From a bacterium (GTDB lineage Bacteria; Armatimonadota; Abditibacteriia; Abditibacteriales; Abditibacteriaceae), in the NCBI GenBank assembly GCA_004172935.1, contig SDZD01000020.1, positions 1 through 64,000 on the forward strand: 64,000 nt of DNA, in the 5' to 3' direction. This document shows positions 1-8,541 of the stretch, piece after piece. The translations under genes and the position numbers were made by a program. The notes beneath the pieces are model-generated. The model did not search any database and was not told the DNA's origin. It worked only from the letters and a program-made list of their open reading frames with translations. Each line of letters begins with the position of its first letter. Position 1 is the stretch's first letter.

Positions 1-164
1 GTTTGGCGCGGGTGGGGCCGGGGGCCAGAGAGGGCGAATTTCTGGACGCGCGGGTCGTGGGGCAGGAGTGGGCCAACCAATTCAGCGTGCGCGGCGAGTG
101 TGCCACGGGGCATATGGCAATTGAGGCGGGGATAGAGCTGATGGAGAGAATCAAAGTGAAATGA
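1..164 (+). CDS. C-terminal end of unrecognised protein (partial)
   Basis: One frame is open from the window edge (first complete codon at position 3) to TGA at 162-164 and gives 53 residues ending in GIELMERIKVK. The other two plus frames contain stops, and the G+C-rich third positions resemble coding DNA of the region. I do not recognise the family. The 124-bp gap before the WYL gene suggests it is a separate transcription unit from the CRISPR locus. Its upstream portion lies outside the window. Confidence 0.45.
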   Translation, partial: LARVGPGAREGEFLDARVVGQEWANQFSVRGECATGHMAIEAGIELMERIKVK

Positions 165-288
165 GCTTTCTCCACCCCAACTTTGGATCTACCAGAATAG
201 GTCTTTCCCCCTAATGTAACAAAATTTACACCAAGACTTTATTAGCGTGCAGGTGTTTTTGCACTAAGGGAATGTAAAATCCCTGGCA

Positions 289-1263
289 ATGGATCAGATG
301 CAGCGTTTGATGGAGATTGATCGCCAGGTGAGGGCCGGAAAAAAGCCTTCGCCAAAGGCTTTGGCCGAGATGCTGGGCACGAATCGGCGTCAAATTTTCC
401 TTGACCGCAAACGCCTCGTTGAAGAGTGGGGTGCGCCTCTGGTCTATGAACGTCAAAGCGGCGGATGGGTGTATACCGACCCGACCTGGGTGCTGCCAAC
501 CGCCCTCATGACCGAAGGGGAACTGGTGGCGCTTTTTCAGTCGATTGATATCGCGCTTTCGCTGGGCAATAGCGGGATGGAACAGCACCTGGCGAGTGCC
601 ATCGCCAAGATTGTCCGTTCGCTGGGAGAGGTGGCTTCGGTCGATCTCAATGCTCTGCAGCAGGCCACAACACAGTCTCTACCTCCAGCTGCTCCTTTTA
701 AAACCCACGTCCTTCTTCTTCTGGCTCGCGCCAAATCGGCGAGGCAACAGGTGAATATGCTCTACGATTCGGCTTCGAGCCAGTTGTCTTGGCGTGTGGT
801 GCATCCCTATCACCTCTACCCGGTGAGTGGCGAATGTCAGCTCTGGGCCTGGGATGAAAAGCGGGGGGAACCGCGCCGTTTCAACATAGCGCGCATCAAG
901 CAGTTAGAAATCAAAAAGGAGCGCTTCACCCTCCCCTCCGATTTCGACCCCGAAGCTCATAGGCGCACGGTGTTCTGGGCCGAAGCGGGATACAGCGTGC
1001 ATCAGATCGCGGTGCGTTTCGATGCATATCAGGCGCGCTATATTCGCGAGAGGATATGGCACCCTGACCAGGTACCCGAAGAATGCGCTGATGGTGGTCT
1101 CATCCTGCGCTTTCCAGCTTCTGGCCTTCCAGAAGTCGCCCGCTGGGTTCTGGGCTATGGTCGCCATGCCCGCGTTCTGGAGCCGCCCGAACTGGTGGCG
1201 ATGGTGCGCGAGCATCTAAATGCCATGCTACCGCAGTACGAAACGGACTCAACAACGAACTGA
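289..1263 (+). CDS. WYL-domain transcriptional regulator of CRISPR locus
   Basis: The 324-residue protein has an N-terminal helix-turn-helix of the HTH_11 kind (about residues 1-55: QVRAGKKPSPKALAEMLG followed by NRRQIFLDRKRLVEE). A WYL-type ligand-binding domain follows at about 165-215, with the diagnostic layout HPYHLY...GECQLWAWDE...RRFNIARIK, and a C-terminal WCX-like region. WYL proteins are cytoplasmic DNA-binding regulators, and many sense nucleic acid or nucleotide ligands. It lies 25 bp upstream of cas6 on the same strand, so it is probably the first gene of the cas operon and its regulator; that role is inferred from position. ATG 289 is used; ATG 298 is an alternative. No strong Shine-Dalgarno is seen. 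Confidence 0.82.
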   Translation: MDQMQRLMEIDRQVRAGKKPSPKALAEMLGTNRRQIFLDRKRLVEEWGAPLVYERQSGGWVYTDPTWVLPTALMTEGELVALFQSIDIALSLGNSGMEQHLASAIAKIVRSLGEVASVDLNALQQATTQSLPPAAPFKTHVLLLLARAKSARQQVNMLYDSASSQLSWRVVHPYHLYPVSGECQLWAWDEKRGEPRRFNIARIKQLEIKKERFTLPSDFDPEAHRRTVFWAEAGYSVHQIAVRFDAYQARYIRERIWHPDQVPEECADGGLILRFPASGLPEVARWVLGYGRHARVLEPPELVAMVREHLNAMLPQYETDSTTN

Positions 1264-1288
1264 AAGGTTTTTATTCAACCCCAAAACT

Positions 1289-1969
1289 ATGCGTTTACAT
1301 TTTCAACTCTCGCCCAACCTCCAGTTGGTGCCGTTCACATATCCTCATTTCCTAGTAGGTAGGGTACACAGGTGGCTCGATAAGAACGCCCTACACGACG
1401 CCCTCAGCCTCTACTCCATCGGCTGGCTCCAGAGCGGCCACGGACGCAAAGACGGCCTCATATTCCCAGACGGCGCTCGCTGGTTTATTTCAGCCCCCGA
1501 TACCCCCGAAGGCGACGACCTGTTAAGCCGCATCGTCTCCGCCGCCCAGTCCGACCCGATGGTGTGTTGCGGCATGGAAGTCACCCAGATCTCCGCCCAG
1601 CGCACCCCCGACTTCGGCCCCCGCCACGTCTTTCGCGCCGACTCGCCGATATTTCTCCGAGGCGACCGCACCCCCGACGGCTACGACCCCCACCTAATCT
1701 ACAGCGACGAAGCCGCCGACACAGTCCTAACCCGCGTCCTCCACAAAAAACTAGCCGCCGCCGGACTAAGCGACCACATCGAAGGCGCCACCCTCCGCTT
1801 CGACCGCAGTTTCAGGACCCCCAAAACCCGCCTAATCCAAATCCAGGAATCCAAAAAACGAGTAACCGTCTGCCCCGTAATAGCCGAAGGCCCCAAAGAA
1901 GCCATCCAATTCGTCTGGAACACCGGCGCCGGCCACCTAACAGGCTGCGCCTTCGGGAGCCTTATATGA
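1289..1969 (+). CDS. cas6: CRISPR-associated endoribonuclease Cas6
   Basis: The 226-residue protein starts MRLHFQLSP and ends in a glycine-rich GAGHLTGCAFGSLI, the C-terminal G-loop that marks the Cas6/RAMP fold. Position directly before cas5 and cas8 supports the call. Cas6 cuts the repeat RNA to give crRNAs with an 8-nt 5' handle; the array repeats here end in ATTGAAAC, the usual handle sequence. The longer in-frame ATG at 1220 would overlap the WYL gene by 44 bp, so ATG 1289, preceded by AAAGG at 1263-1267, is preferred. The stop overlaps the cas5 start (ATGA at 1966-1969). Its codon use is C-rich, unlike cas5-cas8-cas7-cas3. Histidines near the N-terminus are possible catalytic residues, but I cannot assign one. 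Confidence 0.88.
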   Translation: MRLHFQLSPNLQLVPFTYPHFLVGRVHRWLDKNALHDALSLYSIGWLQSGHGRKDGLIFPDGARWFISAPDTPEGDDLLSRIVSAAQSDPMVCCGMEVTQISAQRTPDFGPRHVFRADSPIFLRGDRTPDGYDPHLIYSDEAADTVLTRVLHKKLAAAGLSDHIEGATLRFDRSFRTPKTRLIQIQESKKRVTVCPVIAEGPKEAIQFVWNTGAGHLTGCAFGSLI

Positions 1970-2694
1970 CTCTCGACCTCACATTTTTGAGAGAAAAACC
2001 CGATTTTTCGGCTCGTGCCCGCCTAAAGGTTGAAGCCCTTGCTCCACTTTCGATGGTTGTGAAGATGCCGGGGAAATACTACCGCTCACAATCTGTACCA
2101 TCCGACATTATGTTGTGGGCGATGCTCGAAAACGCGCTCGGATGGCATATCGCTGAAATCGAGCGCAAAAAATTACTAGACGAACTGAAGAAGAGGCACA
2201 AAAGTGAAGCCCCGCTTTCAGGTGTCAAGTTCGGTTCGTTGCTCTCGTGGCATGTACGGTTTGTAGGACCACATTTTGAACCTCCTATGCTTCGCTATGA
2301 TGATTTGTGGTCTCAACACCTACGCGGTTCTTCCTTTCCCGGTGGCTCTCGCAACTATGACCAAAGCGCCATTCCATTGATGAACGCAGAAAGGGGCAAG
2401 CGTGTAACTTTCAGCGAAAAAACAACCGCGCGCAAAGATGATGCTGTAATACGTGAGTTCTCGGATGCAGACGACATTAACTTGTCCGCACTGCGGCCTT
2501 ACTTCCCGCAATATTACACCTCACCTACACCGAGAGAATATGTCGAGCCTGAAATGGCTTACTCATTCGCCCTCGAAACATCTCCTTCACTTTTGCAGAT
2601 GTTGCAAGATGCACTCTCAAGTCCGGCGGCGCCGCTTTATCTGGGAGCGAGTGAAGGATGGGTCGATGCTACGCTGGAGGTGACACCTCAATGA
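1966..2694 (+). CDS. cas5: CRISPR-associated protein Cas5 (Cascade subunit)
   Basis: The 242-residue Cas5 starts at ATG 1966, overlapping the cas6 stop by 4 bp, and overlaps cas8 by 4 bp at its own end, indicating translational coupling. The open frame extends upstream to 1564 but that part is an Arg/Pro-rich shadow of cas6. The N-terminal stretch LAPLSMVVKMPGKYY followed by PSDIMLWAMLENALGWHI recalls the Cas5 variants of type I-B/PGING-like systems from memory. In Cascade, Cas5 caps the 5' handle of the crRNA and contacts Cas7 and the large subunit. Codon use is more A+T-rich than cas6. Confidence 0.82.
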   Translation: MTLDLTFLREKPDFSARARLKVEALAPLSMVVKMPGKYYRSQSVPSDIMLWAMLENALGWHIAEIERKKLLDELKKRHKSEAPLSGVKFGSLLSWHVRFVGPHFEPPMLRYDDLWSQHLRGSSFPGGSRNYDQSAIPLMNAERGKRVTFSEKTTARKDDAVIREFSDADDINLSALRPYFPQYYTSPTPREYVEPEMAYSFALETSPSLLQMLQDALSSPAAPLYLGASEGWVDATLEVTPQ

Positions 2695-4454
2695 GCCAAA
2701 CACTAAATTTGTTTGACCAACCCCAAAACGAAACTCCTTGGATTCCGCCAGTTTCTACGCCTGTGCTTATCCCTTTCACATTACCAACACTCGACCATCC
2801 TTATGCTCGTTACGGTTTGGCTGTTGCGTTGTGGAAAAACAACTGGCCTGATTCAGGGGGAGATGAAGCCCAATTACGGATGGCGCTAATCAATGCTATT
2901 GAAAGTGGCTTGGCCCAGTTCCGTATGAAGACACCCGACGATCCGCAAGGGCCAGTGCGTCTTCTTAAATTTCACGCTATTAATATCGCTGACTTGCGCA
3001 AAGACTTGAATCAAGTCCAATCGCCTGGACTCGCGGAAAAAGGCATCTACCTTTTTCCAACCGTTCTAACGACGGATGGAGGTGCCAAAGCAACATGGCA
3101 AGAAGCCGAGTCTGCCGTCGCGCGCCTTCACGCAGGAGAATCACTTTCTGCGACCGACAAACTCAAACGTTCCTTTGCTCCTACAACGGCCAAAATTAAT
3201 AATGGCACGTCCTCTCAGACCGAGCCCAAAGGAACATTGCTTGAGATTGCGTGTTGCTGTATTACAACACTCACACCGCATAAACCCGCCGCATGGCCGG
3301 GCCAAGATCGAGGAAACACAATTTTGATTCCCGACTTGAACGTTGAGCAACTTCGTGATTTTGTCGAGCTATTCGAGCAGATGCGGCGTTCCAAACTCGA
3401 TGGCGATTTATGGGAAGCCAAACTCAAACCGCTCGAAGTTCAATCAGTTGCTACGAGTACAGGAAAAAAGCCAGTGCGTGCTGCTAAACCCGCAGCTTCA
3501 CAAAAAGCCGGATACCGGCGCCCACGTCTCCACAATGGGAATTTCCCCTTTGCACCGCAAAATTCCGAAGTTTTTGGAGCAGTTGGTCTGCTCGCTGCTA
3601 TCGGACGTTGGGCGCTCGAAGCTGAAGGAGTAGACAAAACTTGGGCGCGCGAAGTCTTATCCCAAGTGGCTGAGGCGCCGCTCTACGTTACATCATATAG
3701 CGGCATTTCTCAGGTGCGTTTCGGCCATCACATTGTGTCGTTGGCAATGGAAGGACGCCTATCGCATATCCTCGCCGCTTTCTATGACAAAGCGCGGCTT
3801 TATGCGGATGATGAAGGCCAGTTCATCAATCGGCTACCGCCACTTGGTTCTACCAAGACCGATTACAGCCGCGATTACTACCGTTTTTACCTGCAAACCA
3901 GCCGATTTCTCCAACAATTTTCGCGCCCTGCGTTTGCTGATTTTCTTTCCAGTCGCGCCGAATATCCGGCGCTTTGCCGTCCATTATTAGACGGTTTCTT
4001 CGCTCACATTATGATTCCCAAACCCATTGTTGAGTCGGCCCGCCTTCTGGGACAACACCTCAACCGCACTGCGTATTTCGTCGCAAGAGAAGAGTATTCT
4101 TCTGAGAAAGGCGGCGACGATGATAAAATCCGCAAGGCCAAGGCTAAAATCCTGGTCGAGTTTGAAAGTGCCATTCTCAGCGCCAAGTCCAGCACCGATA
4201 TGCTTCACCGCATTTCGACTAGAGCAGGGCGTTTGCTAAATGGCGACTTACCAGCAGGGGCTGACATTTTTATGGATGCCGCTGCTTCAGGCGACCTGCT
4301 TTCACTTCCTGAAGCTCAACACTTGTTGATTGCCTATCTGCGTTTGCGCTCACCCCAACAAGAAAAGGTGCAAAAAGAACCCACGTCCGAAATCACAAAC
4401 CCAACTTCCACAACCAACGAATCAGCCGAATTCTTGATGGACGATTCACAATAA
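2691..4454 (+). CDS. cas8: Cascade large subunit, Cas8-like (divergent)
   Basis: The 587-residue protein begins MSQTLNLFDQPQNE at ATG 2691, with GGAGG at 2677-2681 as ribosome binding site; the in-frame ATG at 2658 lies inside cas5 and is rejected. No motif identifies it by sequence alone. The call rests on size and on its place between cas5 and cas7 in a complete type I operon. There, Cas8 recognises the PAM and opens the target DNA. A basic, Ala/Lys-rich linker near residues 255-275 (KKPVRAAKPAASQKAGYRR) separates two predicted halves. Large-subunit families are too divergent to name the subtype safely; Cst1/Csp2-like is a guess. Confidence 0.68.
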   Translation: MSQTLNLFDQPQNETPWIPPVSTPVLIPFTLPTLDHPYARYGLAVALWKNNWPDSGGDEAQLRMALINAIESGLAQFRMKTPDDPQGPVRLLKFHAINIADLRKDLNQVQSPGLAEKGIYLFPTVLTTDGGAKATWQEAESAVARLHAGESLSATDKLKRSFAPTTAKINNGTSSQTEPKGTLLEIACCCITTLTPHKPAAWPGQDRGNTILIPDLNVEQLRDFVELFEQMRRSKLDGDLWEAKLKPLEVQSVATSTGKKPVRAAKPAASQKAGYRRPRLHNGNFPFAPQNSEVFGAVGLLAAIGRWALEAEGVDKTWAREVLSQVAEAPLYVTSYSGISQVRFGHHIVSLAMEGRLSHILAAFYDKARLYADDEGQFINRLPPLGSTKTDYSRDYYRFYLQTSRFLQQFSRPAFADFLSSRAEYPALCRPLLDGFFAHIMIPKPIVESARLLGQHLNRTAYFVAREEYSSEKGGDDDKIRKAKAKILVEFESAILSAKSSTDMLHRISTRAGRLLNGDLPAGADIFMDAAASGDLLSLPEAQHLLIAYLRLRSPQQEKVQKEPTSEITNPTSTTNESAEFLMDDSQ

Positions 4455-4472
4455 CTCTACACCCACACTATC

Positions 4473-5402
4473 ATGTCAATCAAAGGAATTTTAATCTCAC
4501 TCGTCGCGCCAATGAGCGACCATATCGCCAACGGTGGCGAAAAGATTTTGGGCAATGCCTCATCCATCAAGCGTCGTCCCGATGGCCGCGTTTACATCTC
4601 TGGTCAGATGCAACGCCACGTCCTTTTCTCGGCTCTTGACCGTCTCAACTCTGATGACCCCAATAAAGGTGATTCTTACGTATCCAACGGAGATGGCATC
4701 ACTACGCAGGTCGAAACCGATTTACGCGCCGACTTGGGAGGATTCCTGCAAACCTCAAAAGAATCATATTCGGGGCGTCGTATCGCTCCTATTTCAGCAA
4801 CTCCAGCCGTTGCTTTAGGTGAAAGCGAAGTTGGTCGCGATTTATTGATTCGTCTCAAGGTATTGCAAAACGGTGAGTCGAAAAATCAAGCTCTCGCCAC
4901 CCGCGAGTTCTCCCAGGACGATTCCATGTTGATGAACTTCTTCATTGACGTAGCAGCCGTTGGTGTACGTAAGCGCTATTCATATAAAGAACAACTGCAC
5001 TTAGGAACCGAGTATGTCAAGCATTACGACAACGCCGAAAAACTGCGTCGTCTGAAATTATCTCTTGAAGCCTCTGCATCGCTCACGGACTACGCGAACC
5101 AAGCCCGCAACGCGACTTCTGGCGAACCTCAAAAAGTGCTGATTGTATTCGACCCCAAAATGTCCCGTAAAGCCGCTCGCTACTTCAAAGCGGGTGAAAC
5201 CGAGCAAAAACGTATTTTGGCTGAACTAGAAGCGCGCGGCGCAACCTATTTTCTGGGTGACGACACCGACGAAAACACATTGTCAATTTTCGAGGCATAC
5301 GAAAAAGCACGCACATTCCTTGAAAGTGCAGAACTTTTCGACCCCGCACCTAATGCCCCTATCATTTCGACAGCCGATTTTGAAAAGGCCGTGACCGCCT
5401 GA
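4473..5402 (+). CDS. cas7: CRISPR-associated Cas7 backbone protein, DevR/Cst2-like
   Basis: The 309-residue protein has the features of the DevR/Cst2 branch of Cas7: an N-terminal beta strand GILISLVAPMSDHIANGGE, a conserved YISGQMQRHVLFSAL segment at about residues 38-52, and a long helical middle. Cas7 subunits polymerise along the crRNA spacer in Cascade. It lies 18 bp after cas8 and 11 bp before the preferred cas3 start, so it belongs to the same operon. Length is normal for the family. No strong ribosome binding site is visible before ATG 4473, but no better start exists. Confidence 0.85.
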   Translation: MSIKGILISLVAPMSDHIANGGEKILGNASSIKRRPDGRVYISGQMQRHVLFSALDRLNSDDPNKGDSYVSNGDGITTQVETDLRADLGGFLQTSKESYSGRRIAPISATPAVALGESEVGRDLLIRLKVLQNGESKNQALATREFSQDDSMLMNFFIDVAAVGVRKRYSYKEQLHLGTEYVKHYDNAEKLRRLKLSLEASASLTDYANQARNATSGEPQKVLIVFDPKMSRKAARYFKAGETEQKRILAELEARGATYFLGDDTDENTLSIFEAYEKARTFLESAELFDPAPNAPIISTADFEKAVTA

Positions 5403-5413
5403 GGAGAATGGAA

Positions 5414-7669
5414 ATGCTGGCTAAACCCTCCGGCGTTTCTTTGGAAGATCACACACAACATGTGCGTGATGAGGCCGCGAAAATTCTACAATCGCGGCCT
5501 TTCCTTTCCAAAAAATACGCCCGTTTTTGTTCACGTGACCTCGGTGAACTTCTCGATTTAATTGCTGTGTGGCACGATGCTGGAAAAGCACACCCAAAAT
5601 GGCAAAATGCCTGTCAGAAAGACTACGCCATTAAGCAAGCCACCGGAAAAGTTGTAGGAGCGAATTTGCTACGTTCTGGCATCCGACACGAAATGGAGTC
5701 CTTGTGCTTGGCTGCACGCGCAAAAGTGCCTTTGACCAGAGTTGGGAATGTTGCTATTGCTGCCCATCACAAGAAATTAGGTGAAAAGTCTGAGGCGCGT
5801 TGGTTGACCGATGACAATGGTAGATTCGCCTCTCTTTGGAAAACATTCAAAGGTTGGAACGGCGATCTAAGAAGCCATGAGTTAAACGCCGCAATCCTAG
5901 ACCGTTATAAATACGACGGCCCCCGTTCACTGCTACAACTCGCTGATGGTCGTGCGTCGGGGATGGAAGATGAGTACGCTTCACCGGAATTATTGCCCTT
6001 CGACTATAACTTCAAACACAAAGATGAAAAGACTGGCTTGCCATCTTATCGAGGTGTCCAATTACTCATCCAAAAGGTTTGGGACGAGCCTTTTGCTATT
6101 TTGCGCGCTCCCACAGGAAGTGGGAAAACGGATGCCTGTTTATTGTGGGCCAAACACCAAATAGAAGCTGGACGCGCTGACCGATTGGTCATAGCGATGC
6201 CAACTCGCTTCACATCCAACTCACTGTCAGTTGCTGTGGCTTCGACTTTATCTCAAACCGGATTGTACCATTCAAGTGCTTGGCAATCCTACCCCCATAA
6301 ATTTCGTGATGAACAGTTGCGTTTAGCACGTGAACTTTTGCCTCCTGTCACTGTTACAACCCTTGACCATTTGTGCATCGCGTTAACAGGCGCCCGCGAA
6401 GACCACCACGCCATTTTCTGGAATTTGGCCCATTCCTGTGTTGTCATTGATGAATCGGATTTCTACGATGACTTCACTCAGCGCAACATGCTTGTGCTAC
6501 TACAAGTGCTAAAAGTCTTGGAAGTGCCAGTGTTAGTAATGAGCGCCACCGTCCCTGAGTCGGCCCGCCAACTTTATGCACTTTCAGGCCAAACTGTCTC
6601 CCAAATTCACGATTCAACCGAGGGCCGTGAGCGAGTGCGCTGCCATCTCAAAACGCGCGGCGCCGTTGAACAGCCTGCCGATATAGCCGATTTACTGGCG
6701 CGCGCTATCAAAGGTGAACCAACGATCATCTATTGTAATACAGTGAAGCGCGCACAAGATTTTCGTCGTTACCTGCTAGAAAACAGCGTAGATGAAGGTG
6801 AGGTTGTTCTCTATCACTCGCGTTTCATCGAAGACGACAAAATTAAAATCGAGAAAAAGTTGCAGTCAGCACTTGGCTCAGAGGCATGGAAAGAGGGCAG
6901 GGCACATGGCATCGCCATATTGACTCAAATTGGCGAGCTATCAGTCAACATTTCAGCCGATGTAATGATCTCCGAACTTTGTCCAATTGATCGCTTAGCA
7001 CAAAGAGTGGGACGATTATCGCGTTTCCGCGAAGAAGCCGGCGAACTCTATCTGATAGAACCATACCGTGTAGATAAGAGCGGAGAATCAGACTTTTATC
7101 CTGCGCCCTATGGTTCCTATGTGACAGGCCAAGGCTGGCAAATGACACCTGTTCTCCAGAACTCGCGTGAAAAACTACTTACTGGAGACTACAGTGCAGC
7201 AGACTTTGTGCGTTTAGTCGATGAGATTTACCCCGTTGCTTCTGTCCCCTCGCCTAATGCTCGCGAAAATCAGGAGTTGCTAGAACGCCTGTTTGTGCAG
7301 AATCGCTTCATCGTGCCCATTGCTCAGATGAACGAAGACGATGAAGATTTCCAGGGCGGAAGTTGGCGCTCACGCGATGTGCCGCCACAAAAAACTATCT
7401 ATTTCGCCAAAGGTATTACCATTAGAGACGATAGGGAAAACGAAATAGAAGCGTTCAAAAACTGGAATAATTGGCGCGAGTGGAGTCAAAGGCGCGCGCT
7501 CACTCTATATACATATCAATTCAATGACGCCGTGAAGCAAGGCCAAATAGAAGAACGCACCATTTTTATTGGTGAAGACGAAGAGAAATTCTGGTTTGTG
7601 GATGAGCGCTACTACAATTCCATAGAGGGCCTAAATTTAGATGTGAGCAAGGAAGAACATCCTTATTAG
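5414..7669 (+). CDS. cas3: CRISPR-associated nuclease-helicase Cas3
   Basis: The 751-residue protein combines an N-terminal HD nuclease with an SF2 helicase. HD motifs are DHTQHV (about residues 12-17), WHDAGK (53-58) and AHHK (about 117). Helicase motifs are PTGSGKT (Walker A, about 232), DESD (motif II, about 345), MSATVP (motif III) and AQRVGRLSRF (motif VI, about 530). Cas3 is recruited by Cascade to nick, unwind and degrade target DNA. ATG 5414 is chosen over 5408 because GAGGAG (5401-5406) is spaced correctly only for 5414. All catalytic motifs are present, so it should be active. Confidence 0.95.
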   Translation: MLAKPSGVSLEDHTQHVRDEAAKILQSRPFLSKKYARFCSRDLGELLDLIAVWHDAGKAHPKWQNACQKDYAIKQATGKVVGANLLRSGIRHEMESLCLAARAKVPLTRVGNVAIAAHHKKLGEKSEARWLTDDNGRFASLWKTFKGWNGDLRSHELNAAILDRYKYDGPRSLLQLADGRASGMEDEYASPELLPFDYNFKHKDEKTGLPSYRGVQLLIQKVWDEPFAILRAPTGSGKTDACLLWAKHQIEAGRADRLVIAMPTRFTSNSLSVAVASTLSQTGLYHSSAWQSYPHKFRDEQLRLARELLPPVTVTTLDHLCIALTGAREDHHAIFWNLAHSCVVIDESDFYDDFTQRNMLVLLQVLKVLEVPVLVMSATVPESARQLYALSGQTVSQIHDSTEGRERVRCHLKTRGAVEQPADIADLLARAIKGEPTIIYCNTVKRAQDFRRYLLENSVDEGEVVLYHSRFIEDDKIKIEKKLQSALGSEAWKEGRAHGIAILTQIGELSVNISADVMISELCPIDRLAQRVGRLSRFREEAGELYLIEPYRVDKSGESDFYPAPYGSYVTGQGWQMTPVLQNSREKLLTGDYSAADFVRLVDEIYPVASVPSPNARENQELLERLFVQNRFIVPIAQMNEDDEDFQGGSWRSRDVPPQKTIYFAKGITIRDDRENEIEAFKNWNNWREWSQRRALTLYTYQFNDAVKQGQIEERTIFIGEDEEKFWFVDERYYNSIEGLNLDVSKEEHPY

Positions 7670-7693
7670 GCACATTCCTGTAGAGAACACATC

Positions 7694-8212
7694 ATGCTCG
7701 ACAACGATTCTTTCACTGGCACCCAAATCAACTATCTGGTGGTGTGTCCTCGCAAGCTCTGGCTCTTTTCCCACGGAATCGAAATGGAGCGCGAGGACCA
7801 AAACGTGCAGATGGGCAAGCAAATAGGGCAGGGCACTTACGAGCGCGAAAAGAAGGAGATCAACCTCGATAATCAGGTGGTCATCGACTGGGCCGACGCC
7901 AAACCCGGCCCCGACGGCGTCCTCACCATCCACGAGGTCAAAAAGTCCCGCGCCGTGTCCAGGGCTCATAGATTGCAAATGCTCTACTACCTCCATTTCT
8001 TGCGGCAAAAAGGCGTGGCGGCGCGCGGCGTCATCGACTACCCCGAACTCAAGCAACGCGAAACCATCGAACTCGACGCGCCCGCCCAACGCGAACTCGA
8101 TCAGGTGTTGCAACAGGTCTCACTCGTCGTCAACAGCGAGCAGTCGCCACCCCGCCTCGATAAGCGCTCCTTCTGTTCCAAGTGCGCCTACTTCGACCTC
8201 TGCTACGTCTAG
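7694..8212 (+). CDS. cas4: CRISPR-associated exonuclease Cas4
   Basis: The 172-residue protein has the Cas4/PD-(D/E)XK layout. A first cysteine occurs in VVCPRKLWLF (about 19), followed by GKQIGQGTYERE, then HEVKKSRAVSRAHRLQMLYY (nuclease core E-x-K and QMxYY helix), and a C-terminal CSKCAYFDLC supplying three more Fe-S cluster cysteines. Cas4 trims prespacers and selects PAMs with Cas1-Cas2. It starts 25 bp after cas3. From here to cas2 codon use becomes strongly C-ending, unlike the effector genes just upstream. Confidence 0.93.
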   Translation: MLDNDSFTGTQINYLVVCPRKLWLFSHGIEMEREDQNVQMGKQIGQGTYEREKKEINLDNQVVIDWADAKPGPDGVLTIHEVKKSRAVSRAHRLQMLYYLHFLRQKGVAARGVIDYPELKQRETIELDAPAQRELDQVLQQVSLVVNSEQSPPRLDKRSFCSKCAYFDLCYV

Positions 8213-8541
8213 ACCAAAGCGCCTTCCCGCCGCGCCCGTCCCCCACCAACACCTTTCCCAAATCCTCTAAATTTGCTATACTGAAGCTAATGAAATTGGT
8301 CTCGTCACGACCATTTTTCTCAATAAGAGCGCCAAAAAGCAGAAAATTCCAATAATCAATCTGCCACGCTCAATTTCCCCAAACAATCAATCTTTTCAAT
8401 CGATTTTGGCCCCAAAATAATTGAAAACCCCCCGAAAAAGATTGGTTGTGCCCCCTATTCAATTCTCAATAAGCCCCTCTTTTCACCCTAAAATCTCCCC
8501 CCGCTCGACAAAAGTCAGTCCCATCATCACGGCTTTCCACC
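8213..8541 (+). promoter_or_regulatory. cas4-cas1 intergenic region with nested hairpin
   Basis: This 329-bp A+T-rich stretch contains no credible ORF and splits an otherwise tight operon. It holds a two-part inverted repeat at 8393-8427. Outer arms are TTTTCAAT (8393-8400) and ATTGAAAA (8420-8427); inner arms are TTTTGG (8404-8409) and CCAAAA (8412-8417) around a CC loop. A TATACT-like -10 box lies near 8277-8282. It could carry a separate promoter for cas1-cas2 and the array. This is inference from position and structure. Confidence 0.45.

Noticed and set aside
1564-1965. Upstream 134-codon extension of the Cas5 reading frame
   Set aside because: Arg/Pro-rich composition is the shadow of cas6 in another frame; ATG 1966 with ATGA overlap is the natural start.
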